Under the pieces are notes generated by a model that was not told the DNA's origin, did no database searches, and was given only the letters and a program-made list of their open reading frames with translations. From positions 19,490-83,489 of the forward strand of contig PKCK01000099.1 of NCBI GenBank assembly GCA_002862085.1: 64,000 bases of DNA. Direction: 5' to 3'. This document shows positions 1 through 9,727 of this stretch, in pieces (position 1 is the stretch's first letter; each line of letters starts with the position of its first letter). The DNA comes from Planctomycetota bacterium. GTDB taxonomy: Bacteria; Planctomycetota; UBA1135; GCA-002686595. Both the position numbers and the translations under genes were made by a program.

Positions 1-179
1 GCGGTCGGCGCGGTCGCGGGAGACAGCGGACGCAGGCTCCGGCCGCGCTGCCAGAGCGCGAAGACGAGAAGCGCCGCGGACGGCAGGAAGAGCAGGAGCG
101 CCGGTGCGCGCCCGGCTCGCGCGGGAGCGCGGCGCCGGACGCGCGCGGGCGCGTCGTGGGAGCGGGAGCGCGTCGCCAT
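1..179 (-). CDS. N-terminal part of a membrane or secreted hypothetical protein, truncated by the window edge
   Basis: Minus-strand ATG at 179 opens MATRSRSHDAPARVRRRAPARAGRAPALLLFLPSAALLVFALWQRG..., Arg-rich N-terminus then a hydrophobic segment, no stop before the window edge. Confidence 0.5.
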   Translation of the reverse strand, partial: MATRSRSHDAPARVRRRAPARAGRAPALLLFLPSAALLVFALWQRGRSLRPLSPATAPT

Positions 180-202
180 GGGACGGGCGTGGACGCCGCG
201 CC

Positions 203-1021
203 TCAGTCCTTGTTCCCCTCGTCCCAGTCCTTCTTCTTGTTCTTGTTCCACCAGCGACGGAACGCGGTGGGATCGCGAATCTCGTCGTTCCCGGAGAGGA
301 CCTGCAGACTCGTCAGCATCGGGCCGGCGATGATGTCGTAGCGCTTGCGCTCGATGGGGTCGACCTGGTCGACGTCGATGGCGTTCTTCACGCGCGTGAT
401 CTGGTCGAGCATCTTCTTGAAGATCTTCTTCCGCTCCTTCTGCTCGGCCTCGCCGTAGTTGCCGAGTCCCTCGGCGGCCGCAGCCTGGACCTGAGCGTCG
501 TGATGGCCGAGGAAGTCGATCAGCGGATCGACGCCGTCCTCGTCCTCGGTCTTGCCGAGCGCGCGAATCAGCCGGCACTTGACGTCCACGTTCTTGGCGA
601 AGTTCTTGTGGTCAGACCACTTCACCAGGTCCTTCACGCTCTCCGGGCCCATGCGCCCGAGCGCGATCGCCGCGGCGTTGAAGAGCTTGTTGTCGAGGAT
701 GTTCTCCTTCGACGGCTTGCGCTTGAGCTTGAACACCGCCCCGATCTCCTTGGCGATCGCCTTGCGATCCTTCGGCCCCGACTCCGGGAACTCCTGGAGC
801 ATCCGATCGATGATCGCGATGGCCTCGACGTCCTCGTCGCCGCGCTTGGAGACGTGTTTCTTGAAGGCCGCGAGGGCCTCCTTGATCTCGGGGCGCTTGT
901 CGGGCTTCTCCTCGTCGTCCTGCGGAGCGGAGACCGCCGTGGCGGCGAGCGCGACCGGGAGGGTCGATGCGCCGAAGCAGGCGGCGAGGACGAGGGCGAG
1001 GGCTCGGGTCTTCGTGATCAT
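203..1021 (-). CDS. secreted HEAT-repeat-like protein
   Basis: ORF with internal start MITKTRALALVLAACFGAS (signal peptide) and helical repeat text (AAAIALGRMGPESVKDLVKW, LIRALGKTEDEDGVDPLIDFLGHHDAQVQAAAAEGLGNYG). Confidence 0.7.
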   Translation of the reverse strand: MITKTRALALVLAACFGASTLPVALAATAVSAPQDDEEKPDKRPEIKEALAAFKKHVSKRGDEDVEAIAIIDRMLQEFPESGPKDRKAIAKEIGAVFKLKRKPSKENILDNKLFNAAAIALGRMGPESVKDLVKWSDHKNFAKNVDVKCRLIRALGKTEDEDGVDPLIDFLGHHDAQVQAAAAEGLGNYGEAEQKERKKIFKKMLDQITRVKNAIDVDQVDPIERKRYDIIAGPMLTSLQVLSGNDEIRDPTAFRRWWNKNKKKDWDEGNKD

Positions 1022-1216
1022 CGGAGTCGTGATGGAGTGCGGCGCACGAGCGGCCGGGCCGGCGAGTCGCCGGGCGAGCGGCTCGGGGCCGGGGTCGGTG
1101 TGTGGATCGTCGGCGCTGGAGCGCGCGTCCGCAAGGACGCGGCCCCGTGCTCGGTCTCGAAGCGCCGCGCGACCGGATCCGAGCAAGGCCCGTGCCGCGC
1201 CTCCTGCTGGCTCCTG

Positions 1217-2743
1217 TCAGTGATGCGTATGCGGGGACGGCTCCGGGCGTCCCCTCCGGAGGTCACCACCGTGCGGCGTCGCTCGCACGATCGCGTGGGG
1301 CGCGAGGGCTCGGAGCAGCCCGTCCGCCTTGTGCCCCGTCTCCGCGTCCTCGAGCGCAGGATCGGAGCGCCAGGTGATCCCCCCGCCCACGTGAAGCGAG
1401 ACCTCACGCGCATCGCCGGCCTCGCGGTGGACGAGGGTCCGGATGAGGATGTTCAACGACGCGCGCCCGCGGGCATCGACGAAGCCCATGGATCCCGTGA
1501 AGAAGCCCCTCCCCTCCCCCTCGAGAGCGGCGATCGCCTCCATGCTCCGCAGCTTCGGCGCGCCCGTGATCGATCCGCCGGGGAACAACGCGCCGACGAC
1601 GTCGATCGCCGTCGCGTCGGGGCGCAGGCGAGCGCGTACGTCGGCGACGAGGTGATGCACGGACGCGTAGCTCTCCAGGGTCGGGAACCCGCGGACCTCG
1701 ACGCCGCCGGCCTCCGCGACCCGCCCGAGGTCGTTGCGCTCGAGATCGACGATCATCGCCAGCTCGGCGAGGTCCTTGTCGCTGGCCAGGAGCCTCGCGC
1801 GGCTCTCCGCGTCCTCGGCCGGTGAAGCGCCGCGCGGGGCGGTCCCCTTGATCGGCCTGGTGCGCGCGACGCGGTCGTCCTCGCCGTCCGGCCCGAGCTC
1901 GAGAAGGAGCTCAGGTGAAGAGGACAGCAGCGCGCCCGCCGCGCCGTCCGAGAACCTGAAGCGACAGAGTCCCATGTACGGCGCGGGGTTCGCGGCGCGG
2001 AGGGTCCTGTACAGCTCGACGTCCGCTGCGGCCACCTCGACGTTCAGGCGGTGAGCGACGTTGGCCTGGTAGATCTCGCCCGCCTCGATGAGCGCGCGGG
2101 TCCGCTCGACCCGCGCCATGTGCTCCTCCGCGGCCACGGCACGATCCGCGGGGACCGGCTCGCCGGCGGCGAGAGCCTCCGTCCGCGGCCCGACGACCGC
2201 GGCCTCGAGCGCCTCCAGGATCGCGGCGCTGCGCTCGGCCGCAGGCGCGCGCCCCGGCACGTCGGAGAGGAAGAGCGTCGCGCCGCGCGGGCCGGGATCG
2301 AGGAGCAGCCAGTCCCCGTAGAGCCCCCCGACGATCGGCGGCGCCGGCCACTCCGCCGGGGGCAGGTCGAGCTCCTCACCGCGGACCCCGAGGTCGTAGG
2401 CCAGCGCCCCGACGAACCCTCCGCAGAAGGGCGAGGAGGCCACCAGCGGGTCCGCGAGGGCCCGCGGATCGAGCTGCAGCCGCTCCAGCTCCCCGGCGAG
2501 GCCGTCCAGATCGGCGGGCGCGGCCGCGCCCTCGAAGCTCACCAGCGGGTCGAAGGCGATGAGCGACCAGCGCGTCGGCGCACCGCCCGCGCTGTCGAGG
2601 CAGACGAGCCCCCCGCGGCTCTCGAGCGCCGCGAGGGCGGTCTCGACGTCGAGTCGAGCGGCCCAGGGCGCGGCCCCGAGGGGGAAGGCGCGCGGCCTGA
2701 GCGTCAGGAGCGTCTGGGTCGAGGAGGGGGCCGGACTGGACAT
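1217..2743 (-). CDS. pabB: aminodeoxychorismate synthase component I / anthranilate synthase component I-like chorismate-binding enzyme
   Basis: Chorismate-binding motifs IYQANVAHRLNV, RTRPIKGTAPRG, DLERNDLGRVAEAG, FPGGSITGAPKLRSMEAIAALE; start taken at MSSPAPSSTQ. Confidence 0.8.
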   Translation of the reverse strand: MSSPAPSSTQTLLTLRPRAFPLGAAPWAARLDVETALAALESRGGLVCLDSAGGAPTRWSLIAFDPLVSFEGAAAPADLDGLAGELERLQLDPRALADPLVASSPFCGGFVGALAYDLGVRGEELDLPPAEWPAPPIVGGLYGDWLLLDPGPRGATLFLSDVPGRAPAAERSAAILEALEAAVVGPRTEALAAGEPVPADRAVAAEEHMARVERTRALIEAGEIYQANVAHRLNVEVAAADVELYRTLRAANPAPYMGLCRFRFSDGAAGALLSSSPELLLELGPDGEDDRVARTRPIKGTAPRGASPAEDAESRARLLASDKDLAELAMIVDLERNDLGRVAEAGGVEVRGFPTLESYASVHHLVADVRARLRPDATAIDVVGALFPGGSITGAPKLRSMEAIAALEGEGRGFFTGSMGFVDARGRASLNILIRTLVHREAGDAREVSLHVGGGITWRSDPALEDAETGHKADGLLRALAPHAIVRATPHGGDLRRGRPEPSPHTHH

Positions 2744-2807
2744 CGCCGCCGGATGGTAGCCGCAGCACCCCTCGCATCGCAGGGCACCCCTCGCGTACAA
2801 CCGGTCC

Positions 2808-4166
2808 ATGGCATCCCCGACCTCCGATCCGGGCGCTGGCCCTGCCCCCCGCCGGGGGATCCTCGGCCTCGTCTTCCTGACCGTGTTCCTCGACATGGTC
2901 GGGTTCTCGATCATCTTCCCGCTCTTCCCCGAAATGCTCGAGTGGTATGTCGGGAAGGAAGGGGCCAGCAGCGCCGTCGGCCGGCTCGCCGCTTCGCTGG
3001 CGGGCATGGTCGACGACCGCGAGTTCGCGGTCATCGTGCTCTTCGGGGGCCTCCTGGGATCGCTCTACTCGGGGGCGCAGTTCCTCTTCGCGCCGATCTG
3101 GGGCGCCGTGTCCGATCGCATCGGACGCCGCCCGACGATCCTCGTCACTCTCCTGGGGACGGCGCTCTCGTACCTCGTGTGGTTCTTCGCGGGGACCTTC
3201 TGGCTCCTCGTCTTCGCGCGGCTGTTCGGCGGCGTGATGGCGGGCAACATCTCCACCGCGTCGGCCGCCGTCGCGGACACCCACGAGGGGAGTGACCGCG
3301 CGAAGGGCATGGGCGTCCTCGGCGCGGGCATCGGGCTCGGGTTCGTGATCGGCCCGGCGCTCGGCGGACTGGCCTCGGGCTGGGACCTGACCGGCCTCTT
3401 CGAAGGCGCCGCCGACGCGGGCGTCAACCCGTTCAGCGGCGCGGCTGCTCTGGCGCTCGGGCTCGCTCTCGTGAACCTGGCGTGGGCGGCGGCGCGCTTC
3501 CCGGAGACGCGAGTCCAGGGTCCCGGTGCGGGCGAGGAACGGCGCGGGCTCAATCCCTTCAGCGCGCTCACGCGGCTCGACTTCCCCGGGGTCAAGGCGC
3601 TCAACCTCGCGTACTTCGTCTACTTCGTCGCCTTCGGCGCGATGGAGTTCACGCTCGTGTTCCTCGCCACGGAGCACCTGGAGTACGAGCCGATGGACAA
3701 CGCGATGATGTTCGTGTTCATCGGCCTGATCATCGCCCTCGTTCAGGGCGGGCTCGTGCGGCGCCTCGTTCCCAAGCGCGGCGAGCGCGCCGTCGCGTTC
3801 ATGGGCATGGCGATGACCCTGCCGGGCTTCGTGTTGATCGCGCTGGTGACCAGGGCGGAGTCGGGTGCGATCCTGTATGCAGGCCTGTTCCTCGTGGCCG
3901 TGGGGAGCTCGATGGTCATGCCCAGCTTCTCGAGCCTCGCGAGCCGCTACGTCCCCGACGACCGCCAGGGTTTCGCGCTCGGGGTCTTCCGGAGCTTCGG
4001 CTCCCTGGCCCGGGTCCTGGGCCCCATCGCGGGGGGCGCCCTCTACTTCGGGCTGGGCAGCATCGCGCCCTACGGGGCCGCCGCGGTGGTCCTCATGGTC
4101 CCTCTGGCCATCACCAGGGGCCTCCCGGAGGTTCCGGCTTCACCCGAGGGCCCGGAAGGCCGATAG
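2808..4166 (+). CDS. MFS transporter (TetA-like)
   Basis: 12-TM-like ORF with MFS motif GAVSDRIGRRPTILVTLLG. Confidence 0.85.
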   Translation: MASPTSDPGAGPAPRRGILGLVFLTVFLDMVGFSIIFPLFPEMLEWYVGKEGASSAVGRLAASLAGMVDDREFAVIVLFGGLLGSLYSGAQFLFAPIWGAVSDRIGRRPTILVTLLGTALSYLVWFFAGTFWLLVFARLFGGVMAGNISTASAAVADTHEGSDRAKGMGVLGAGIGLGFVIGPALGGLASGWDLTGLFEGAADAGVNPFSGAAALALGLALVNLAWAAARFPETRVQGPGAGEERRGLNPFSALTRLDFPGVKALNLAYFVYFVAFGAMEFTLVFLATEHLEYEPMDNAMMFVFIGLIIALVQGGLVRRLVPKRGERAVAFMGMAMTLPGFVLIALVTRAESGAILYAGLFLVAVGSSMVMPSFSSLASRYVPDDRQGFALGVFRSFGSLARVLGPIAGGALYFGLGSIAPYGAAAVVLMVPLAITRGLPEVPASPEGPEGR

Positions 4167-4176
4167 GAACGGCGTC

Positions 4177-4575
4177 ATGATGCGCTTCCAGAACCTCGCT
4201 CTCTGCGCCCTCGGGGCGCTGACCGCGGCCGCCCTCGCCTTCTCGAGTCCCCAGGCCCCCGAGGCCGCTGCCCGGAACGGCGCCGACGAATCGGCCGCCA
4301 TCGAAGCCCGGGTGGAAGCCCTCGAGCGGGAGGTCGCTGCTCTCGAGGCCTTCGTCGAGTCCCAGGCCGCCGCAGGCGCCGCGCTGATCGACGCCCTCGC
4401 CCGCTGTGAGGCGGAGGGCTTCACGGCCGGCATCAACCCGAAGTCCCGCGAGGTCCTCCTCGAGGGCCTCCGCGCCCAGGCCGGCGCCATGAAGGCGGGC
4501 GCCGACGAGAAGAAAGGCGGCGCGAGTTCGAAACGCGTCCGCGGCGACCGGAAGCGCCGCCGCCAGGAGCGTTGA
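4177..4575 (+). CDS. small secreted coiled-coil hypothetical protein
   Basis: ATG at 4177 inside the longer ORF; signal-like N-terminus, then coiled coil ARVEALEREVAALEAFVE and basic tail. Confidence 0.55.
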   Translation: MMRFQNLALCALGALTAAALAFSSPQAPEAAARNGADESAAIEARVEALEREVAALEAFVESQAAAGAALIDALARCEAEGFTAGINPKSREVLLEGLRAQAGAMKAGADEKKGGASSKRVRGDRKRRRQER

Positions 4576-5498
4576 CGGCTCCCCCCGACGCAGCGGCCGA
4601 GGCCCCTGGCCTCGACCTCCTCGTGGATCGCTTCCTCGAGCGCATGAGCGCCGCGCGCGGCGCGTCGGAGCACACGATCAAGGCCTACTCCCGCGACCTC
4701 GCGGACCTCGTGGGCTTCCTCGAGGGTCGCGGCGTGACCGCCCCCGGGGCCATCACTCCCCGCACCCTCCGCGGCTGGCTGGGAGATCTGGACGCCCGCG
4801 ACCTCTCGAGGGCGACGATCCAGCGGCGGCTCTCGGCCGCGCGCACCTTCCTCAAGGGCCTCGTCGACGAGGGCCGGCTCGACGTGAACCCCGCGGTCGG
4901 TCTGCGCCAGCGCAGGTCAGCGCGCCATCTCCCCGGCGTCCTCTCGGAGCAGGAGATCGAGCGCTTGCTCGCGGCGCCTGACGTGAGCGCGCCCCTGGGG
5001 ACACGGGACCGCGCGATCCTCGAACTGATGTACTCCGCCGGAACGCGCGCGTCCGAGACCGTCGGCCTCGACCGTGCGCATCTCGACCTCGACCGGGGCA
5101 TGGCTCGCGTTCTCGGCAAGGGGCGCAAGGAGCGGCTCGTGGCCGTGGGGAGCTTCGCGAAGGACGCGCTGGTCGAATACCTCTCGGACCCGCGGCGCCC
5201 CGCCCCCACCACCGCGGCCGCCGACGCGCTCTTCCTCAGCCAGCGCGGAACACGGCTCACCACCCGCAGCCTCGAGAACATCGTGGCCAAGCACGTGCTG
5301 ACCGCGGGCATCCACCGCCGCGCGACGCCGCACACGCTGCGCCACAGCTTCGCGACGCACCTGCTCGACCGGGGCGCGGATCTGCGCTCGGTCCAGGAGC
5401 TCCTCGGCCACGAGAACCTGGTGACGACCCAGATCTACACGCACGTCTCGGTGGCCCGGCTCGCCGAGATCTACGAGAAGGCCCACCCGCGCGCCTGA
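4572..5498 (+). CDS. xer: tyrosine recombinase XerC/XerD
   Basis: N-terminal SAM-like core-binding domain (EHTIKAYSRDLADLVGFLE) and catalytic motifs SAGTRASE, TPHTLRHSFATHLLDRGADLRSVQELLGHENLVTTQIYTHV; TTG start overlapping the upstream stop. Confidence 0.9.
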   Translation: MTAPPDAAAEAPGLDLLVDRFLERMSAARGASEHTIKAYSRDLADLVGFLEGRGVTAPGAITPRTLRGWLGDLDARDLSRATIQRRLSAARTFLKGLVDEGRLDVNPAVGLRQRRSARHLPGVLSEQEIERLLAAPDVSAPLGTRDRAILELMYSAGTRASETVGLDRAHLDLDRGMARVLGKGRKERLVAVGSFAKDALVEYLSDPRRPAPTTAAADALFLSQRGTRLTTRSLENIVAKHVLTAGIHRRATPHTLRHSFATHLLDRGADLRSVQELLGHENLVTTQIYTHVSVARLAEIYEKAHPRA

Positions 5499-5667
5499 GC
5501 GCGGGCCGGGTCGCGTGTGGCCCTTTCCCGCGCCGCGCGGAGGGCACACGCAGCGCCGAGGCGCGCCGACGCCCGGACGAGTGGCTCAGCTGCGCTTCGG
5601 GCTTCGGAGCGGGAGGCGGCGGAGCGCGCCGCGGACGAGCCCGGCGGAGCCGTACCGCACGACGCGA

Positions 5668-6981
5668 TCAGACGTCCCAGCCCTCTCGCTCGGGCTGGGC
5701 CACGAGCTCCTGCCCGGCGCTGGCGACGCCTTCGTCGAAGTCCCAGGTGATCTCGCCGCCCGAGCGGTAGGCGAGACACGCGAGCAGGACCGTCTCGGTC
5801 AGGCGGGTGCCGTACGCGAACTCGCAGAGCGGCGCGGGCCCCTCGCCCTTGATGGCGCTGAGCCACTCGACGTGATGGCCGGGAGACTCGGCGATCGAGG
5901 GCTCGGGCTGCACCCACTCCGCGGCGGGATCGTCGAGCTCGACGCTCATCGTGTCGTAGGTGCTCACGATCCGTCCGCGAGCACCGATGAACACGTGGCA
6001 GTCGGGCAGGGGGACGTCCTCCGGCCTGCGACCTCCGTCGTACCAGTGAACGTCGACGGCGCGTCGCTGCGGCGTCGCCGCGTGACCCCAGCGCACGTGC
6101 ATCCACGCGGGAGTCCCCTCCACCTTCGCGCTCCCACCGTCGGCGTCGGCGACCTCCGGTGTGTAGGGCGGGCCCTCGACCTCGACGGTCCGGGGCACGC
6201 CGAGATCGAGCGCCCAGTGAACGAGATCGACCCAGTGGCAGGCCATGTCCCCCACCGTGCCGTTGCCGTAGTCCCAGAAGCGCCGCCACCCCGCGGGGTG
6301 CAAGCCGTCGTGGTACTCGCGCCCGGCGGCGGGGCCGAGCCAGAGGTCCCAGGCGAGCCCCTCGGGGACCGGCTTGGTCGCGGCGCGGCGGCCGAGCGAC
6401 CAGCTCTTGGAGCAGGCCACCTTCACCGTGTGCACCTCTCCGATCAACCCCGCGCGGATCGCCTCGACGACGCGGCGGTAGTTCGACCGCGCGTGGATCT
6501 GGGTCCCCATCTGCGTGGGGACGCCCGCCTCCGCTGCCAGCGTGCGGAGCTGGCGCGCCTCGCCGATGGTGCGGGTCAAGGGCTTCTCGCAGTAGACGGG
6601 GAGACCACGCCGGAGCGCGGCGCGGGCGATGGCCGCGTGGGTGTGGTCGGGAGTGGAGATCACGACACCGTCGAGGTCGTCGACCGCGGCCAGCATCTCG
6701 CGCCAGTCGACGAACGTGGCGGGATCGGGACCGCCGCCGGCCTTCACTTGCTCCACGCCGCGCGCGAGGTGCCGCGCGTCCACGTCGCAGAGACAGGCGA
6801 GGTCTTCACCGAGGACGCCGGCGATGTTGGCTGCGCCCCGGTTCGCCGTGCCCACGGCCGCGAGCTTCAGCTTGGAGTCCTGGACACGGCCCGCCCTGAC
6901 TGCGGGAGCGGTGGCCGCCAGGGCCCCGGCCGCGGCTGCCCCGCGCAGGACCCGCCGTCGTGAGATCTGGAGCTTCGACAT
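5668..6981 (-). CDS. Gfo/Idh/MocA family oxidoreductase with Tat-type signal
   Basis: SRRRVLRGAAAAGALAA twin-arginine signal, Rossmann region, CEKPLTRTIGEARQL motif. Confidence 0.85.
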   Translation of the reverse strand: MSKLQISRRRVLRGAAAAGALAATAPAVRAGRVQDSKLKLAAVGTANRGAANIAGVLGEDLACLCDVDARHLARGVEQVKAGGGPDPATFVDWREMLAAVDDLDGVVISTPDHTHAAIARAALRRGLPVYCEKPLTRTIGEARQLRTLAAEAGVPTQMGTQIHARSNYRRVVEAIRAGLIGEVHTVKVACSKSWSLGRRAATKPVPEGLAWDLWLGPAAGREYHDGLHPAGWRRFWDYGNGTVGDMACHWVDLVHWALDLGVPRTVEVEGPPYTPEVADADGGSAKVEGTPAWMHVRWGHAATPQRRAVDVHWYDGGRRPEDVPLPDCHVFIGARGRIVSTYDTMSVELDDPAAEWVQPEPSIAESPGHHVEWLSAIKGEGPAPLCEFAYGTRLTETVLLACLAYRSGGEITWDFDEGVASAGQELVAQPEREGWDV

Positions 6982-7069
6982 CGGCTCGATGGTAGCGAGT
7001 GTGTTCCACGCCATAAGTGAAGTGAACGCAGGTGTCCGCGGCTCCAGCGCGCCGAAGGGCCCGCGGGTT

Positions 7070-7780
7070 TCAGGCCTGGCGCTGGCCGACGATCCGGTGC
7101 CGCTTGCGCGCGAAACCCGCGAGCCGCCTCACACGAAAGCCCACCTCGGTCAATCCCTCGCGGACGGCCGAGGCCGCGCTGTAGGTCGCGAGCGTCGCGC
7201 CCGGCGCGGAGAGCCGCGCGAGCTCCCGGTAGACCTGGAGGTTCCACATCCCCTGGTTCCTCGCCGGCGCGAACCCGTCCAGGTAGAGCGCGTCGAACGG
7301 GCCCTGGAGCCTGGCCAGGGCGGCGGCTCCATCGCCGAGCACGAGCTCGAGGTCGACCTGGAGGTTCTCCTCGATCTTCAGGGTCGCACGGCCGTCGCGG
7401 ACCAGCGCCGGGTAGGCCTCGAGGAAGGAGGGCGCGAAGGGCGCGTCGCGTTGGATTCGTGCGAGATCCTCGGGGTGGACCGGGTGGAGCTCGATGGCCG
7501 CGTAGCGCAGCCGGAGCGGTTCGCTCCGCCCGACGGTCGCGAGGGCGTCCACGGTGGCCGAGAGATTCAGACCGAGCCCCAGCCCGGTCTCCAGGATCGC
7601 GAAGCTGCGCGCGGCGACGCAGCGCTCGGCCACGCGGTTGCCTTCGACGAAGACCTCCGCCGCCTGGCCCCGGCCGCTCCTCGAGCAGTAGACGTCGCCG
7701 TAGCGCGGGGCGAAGGGAGTCCCGTCCTCGAGGTATTCGAGTCGCGCCCATTCCACGGAGGGTCGGTCTTCGCTCGACAT
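7070..7780 (-). CDS. mnmD: stand-alone MnmD-type tRNA (5-aminomethyl-2-thiouridine34) methyltransferase
   Basis: Methyltransferase text FAILETGLGLGLNLSATVDAL, YLDGFAPARNQGMWNLQVYRELARLSAPGATLATYSAASAVREGLTEVGFRVRRLAGFARKRHRIVG; no fused FAD oxidase domain. Confidence 0.8.
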   Translation of the reverse strand: MSSEDRPSVEWARLEYLEDGTPFAPRYGDVYCSRSGRGQAAEVFVEGNRVAERCVAARSFAILETGLGLGLNLSATVDALATVGRSEPLRLRYAAIELHPVHPEDLARIQRDAPFAPSFLEAYPALVRDGRATLKIEENLQVDLELVLGDGAAALARLQGPFDALYLDGFAPARNQGMWNLQVYRELARLSAPGATLATYSAASAVREGLTEVGFRVRRLAGFARKRHRIVGQRQA

Positions 7781-7892
7781 CACGCGGGAGCCGTTCGCGC
7801 CGCGACCCACGGCCGGTCGAGACAGCCCGTGAAAGAAGATCCCCGAGCCCTGTGCCAGCGCGCAGGGGAGCGCGGGGGACAGTGCCCGGGGA

Positions 7893-7970
7893 TGGTGACC
7901 CTAGGGGGATTCGAACCCCCGTCGCCAGGATGAAAACCTGGTGTCCTAGGCCTGACTAGACGATAGGGCC
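7893..7970 (-). tRNA. tRNA-Glu (anticodon TTC), CCA encoded
   Basis: Minus strand GGCCCTATCGTCTAGTCAGGCCTAGGACACCAGGTTTTCATCCTGGCGACGGGGGTTCGAATCCCCCTAGGGTCACCA; full cloverleaf, anticodon loop TTTTCAT. Confidence 0.95.
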
Positions 7971-8021
7971 CCGGTGCCGACGAATCGACGGGCGGGAGAA
8001 TAGGATCGGGTCTGGAGGGTG

Positions 8022-9314
8022 TCAAACCCGAGCCGGGCCGTTTTTCCCCGGCGACCAGCCCCCTGCCTCGAGCAGGTCGAGGACGTGCCGGTACTCCCGC
8101 TCCAGCCCGTCGATCACGGCGGCGCCGTCGCGCGGCGCGCCCGCGGACTCGGGCAGCACGTTCCACGTGTAGGTCTCGATCTCGACGTGGAGCTCCTCGG
8201 CGGCGGGACGGGCCAGCGCCGCCCGCAGGACTGCGTCGGCGTGATCCCTCGTCGTCGCCAGACCGGCGGCACGTTCGAGGTCCACAGGGACGTGGAAGTG
8301 GCAGCGCCACTCATCGGCGCGGGCCCATGACCCATCGGCGTCGCCGGCCGCCTCGCGCAGCGCTGGCAGGTCGCGGAGGTGCAGGAATTCGCCCTCGGCC
8401 CGCGCCGTCACCTGGTGCAGGAAGCGCGGCTCGTCGAGGCCGAGGAGCGCCTCGCGAGCGGCCGGGTGCGACGCCGGCGCCTCCAGCCGCAGCGCGCTCG
8501 AGAACTGGATCTTGCCGAGGGGCCCGCCCATGCTCGCGAGTTCCACGGCGAGCGCGGGATCCTCGAACTCCACCGCCGAATGGCAGCAGTCCAAGCAGGT
8601 CCCCAGGTGCCGCTCCATGAGCGCGGCCGTCGCCTCGGCGGGGTGGCCGAATTCATCGGCGAGGACGCGTGTCCCCACGAGGCGAGCGAACATGAGGGAC
8701 TCGGCGAGGGCGCGCGAGTTCCTGGCCGAGGCGTCGGGCTCGGCCTCGACGGCGAGGACGAGGCGCGGTCCGCCCTGTGCTTCGATCCGCGCGAACTCCC
8801 CCACCGCCCGGGCCATCCCCTCGGCGCAGGCGCGCAGCCCGCTGCGGTCCGTGATCTCCGCGCCGTAGGCGCCTGGGTGGGTGCTGATCGCGATCGTGCG
8901 GCCAGGACCCCCGGCCAGCCGCGCGGCCACGCGCCCGACGTCGACGGTGTACGCGAGGCGCTCGGGCGTGCGCCAGTCGGGCTCGTAGACGCGCTCCTTC
9001 AGCCCGTCCTCCTGGAAGCCGCCCTGCGGGAACGCGTTGTAGGTGAAGGGATCGACGCCGAGGGCCCGGATCAGGTCCGCGAAGCCCTCGAGGGCGGACT
9101 CGTCGGACGCGAGCGCGCGCGCGGGTCCCTCCCCCAGGTACATCCCCACGCCGAAGTCCCGGCCGCCCCCGAGGCGCTCGGCGAGGGGGGCCACGAAGTC
9201 CTCCAGAGCGCGTTCGACGTCGGCGAGCGTCTCCGATGGGTGGAGGTTGAGGCAGTAGCCCAGGCGGACGGCGCGCGGGCCGTCCGCGGCTGCGCCTCCG
9301 CGCGAGAGGAGCAT
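8022..9314 (-). CDS. eboE: EboE-like metabolite-traffic protein, TIM-barrel fold
   Basis: N-terminal LGYCLNLHPSETLADVERALEDFVAPLAERLG and TIM-barrel text matching remembered EboE proteins. Confidence 0.65.
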   Translation of the reverse strand: MLLSRGGAAADGPRAVRLGYCLNLHPSETLADVERALEDFVAPLAERLGGGRDFGVGMYLGEGPARALASDESALEGFADLIRALGVDPFTYNAFPQGGFQEDGLKERVYEPDWRTPERLAYTVDVGRVAARLAGGPGRTIAISTHPGAYGAEITDRSGLRACAEGMARAVGEFARIEAQGGPRLVLAVEAEPDASARNSRALAESLMFARLVGTRVLADEFGHPAEATAALMERHLGTCLDCCHSAVEFEDPALAVELASMGGPLGKIQFSSALRLEAPASHPAAREALLGLDEPRFLHQVTARAEGEFLHLRDLPALREAAGDADGSWARADEWRCHFHVPVDLERAAGLATTRDHADAVLRAALARPAAEELHVEIETYTWNVLPESAGAPRDGAAVIDGLEREYRHVLDLLEAGGWSPGKNGPARV

Positions 9315-9568
9315 CAGAGATCGGCGGTGCGGACGCCGTTGTCGACCATGCAGATCGGGATCTTGTGGCGGACGAGGTAGAGCACCTCGCCGTCCTCCCG
9401 CAGGAGCGCCCCCTCGACCGGCTCGGTCACCGCTCCGCCGCCGACGTCCTGGAGTGCGCCCCCTGCGATGGCTGCGTTGAGCTTCTCGACCAGCGCGTCG
9501 TCCGCGAGCGCGAGGGGCTGCTTGGTCTCGGGGCAGGCGAGGATCGCGAGGAGTTCGTCGTGGATCAC
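9314..9568 (-). CDS. Trm112-like small protein
   Basis: HDELLAILACPETKQPLALADD...EGALLREDGEVLYLVRHKIPICMVDNG; GTG start proposed; TGATG-type overlap with the downstream eboE-like gene. Confidence 0.7.
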   Translation of the reverse strand: MIHDELLAILACPETKQPLALADDALVEKLNAAIAGGALQDVGGGAVTEPVEGALLREDGEVLYLVRHKIPICMVDNGVRTADL

Positions 9569-9727
9569 GGGTGTTCCGTCGGAGGACTGCGGGACGAGGC
9601 GCCAGGCTCCGGCGCCTGCGCCCCGGAGAGCGTGGGCCATGGCGAGGGCCGCTGCAAGCGCAGGCAGTGCCTGGATCACGGAGCGGCCCTTGACCCCCCG
9701 GCCCGCGAGGCCGACCTTCCCCTGGAC

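Noticed and set aside
104-1825. 573-aa plus-strand ORF, and similar long overlapping ORFs across the window
   Set aside because: Shadow of the HEAT-repeat and pabB genes on the opposite strand; no recognisable domains.
4572-5498. Tyrosine recombinase as an integrase of a mobile element
   Set aside because: Sequence reads as XerC/D-type housekeeping recombinase; no att-like repeats, cargo or phage genes nearby.
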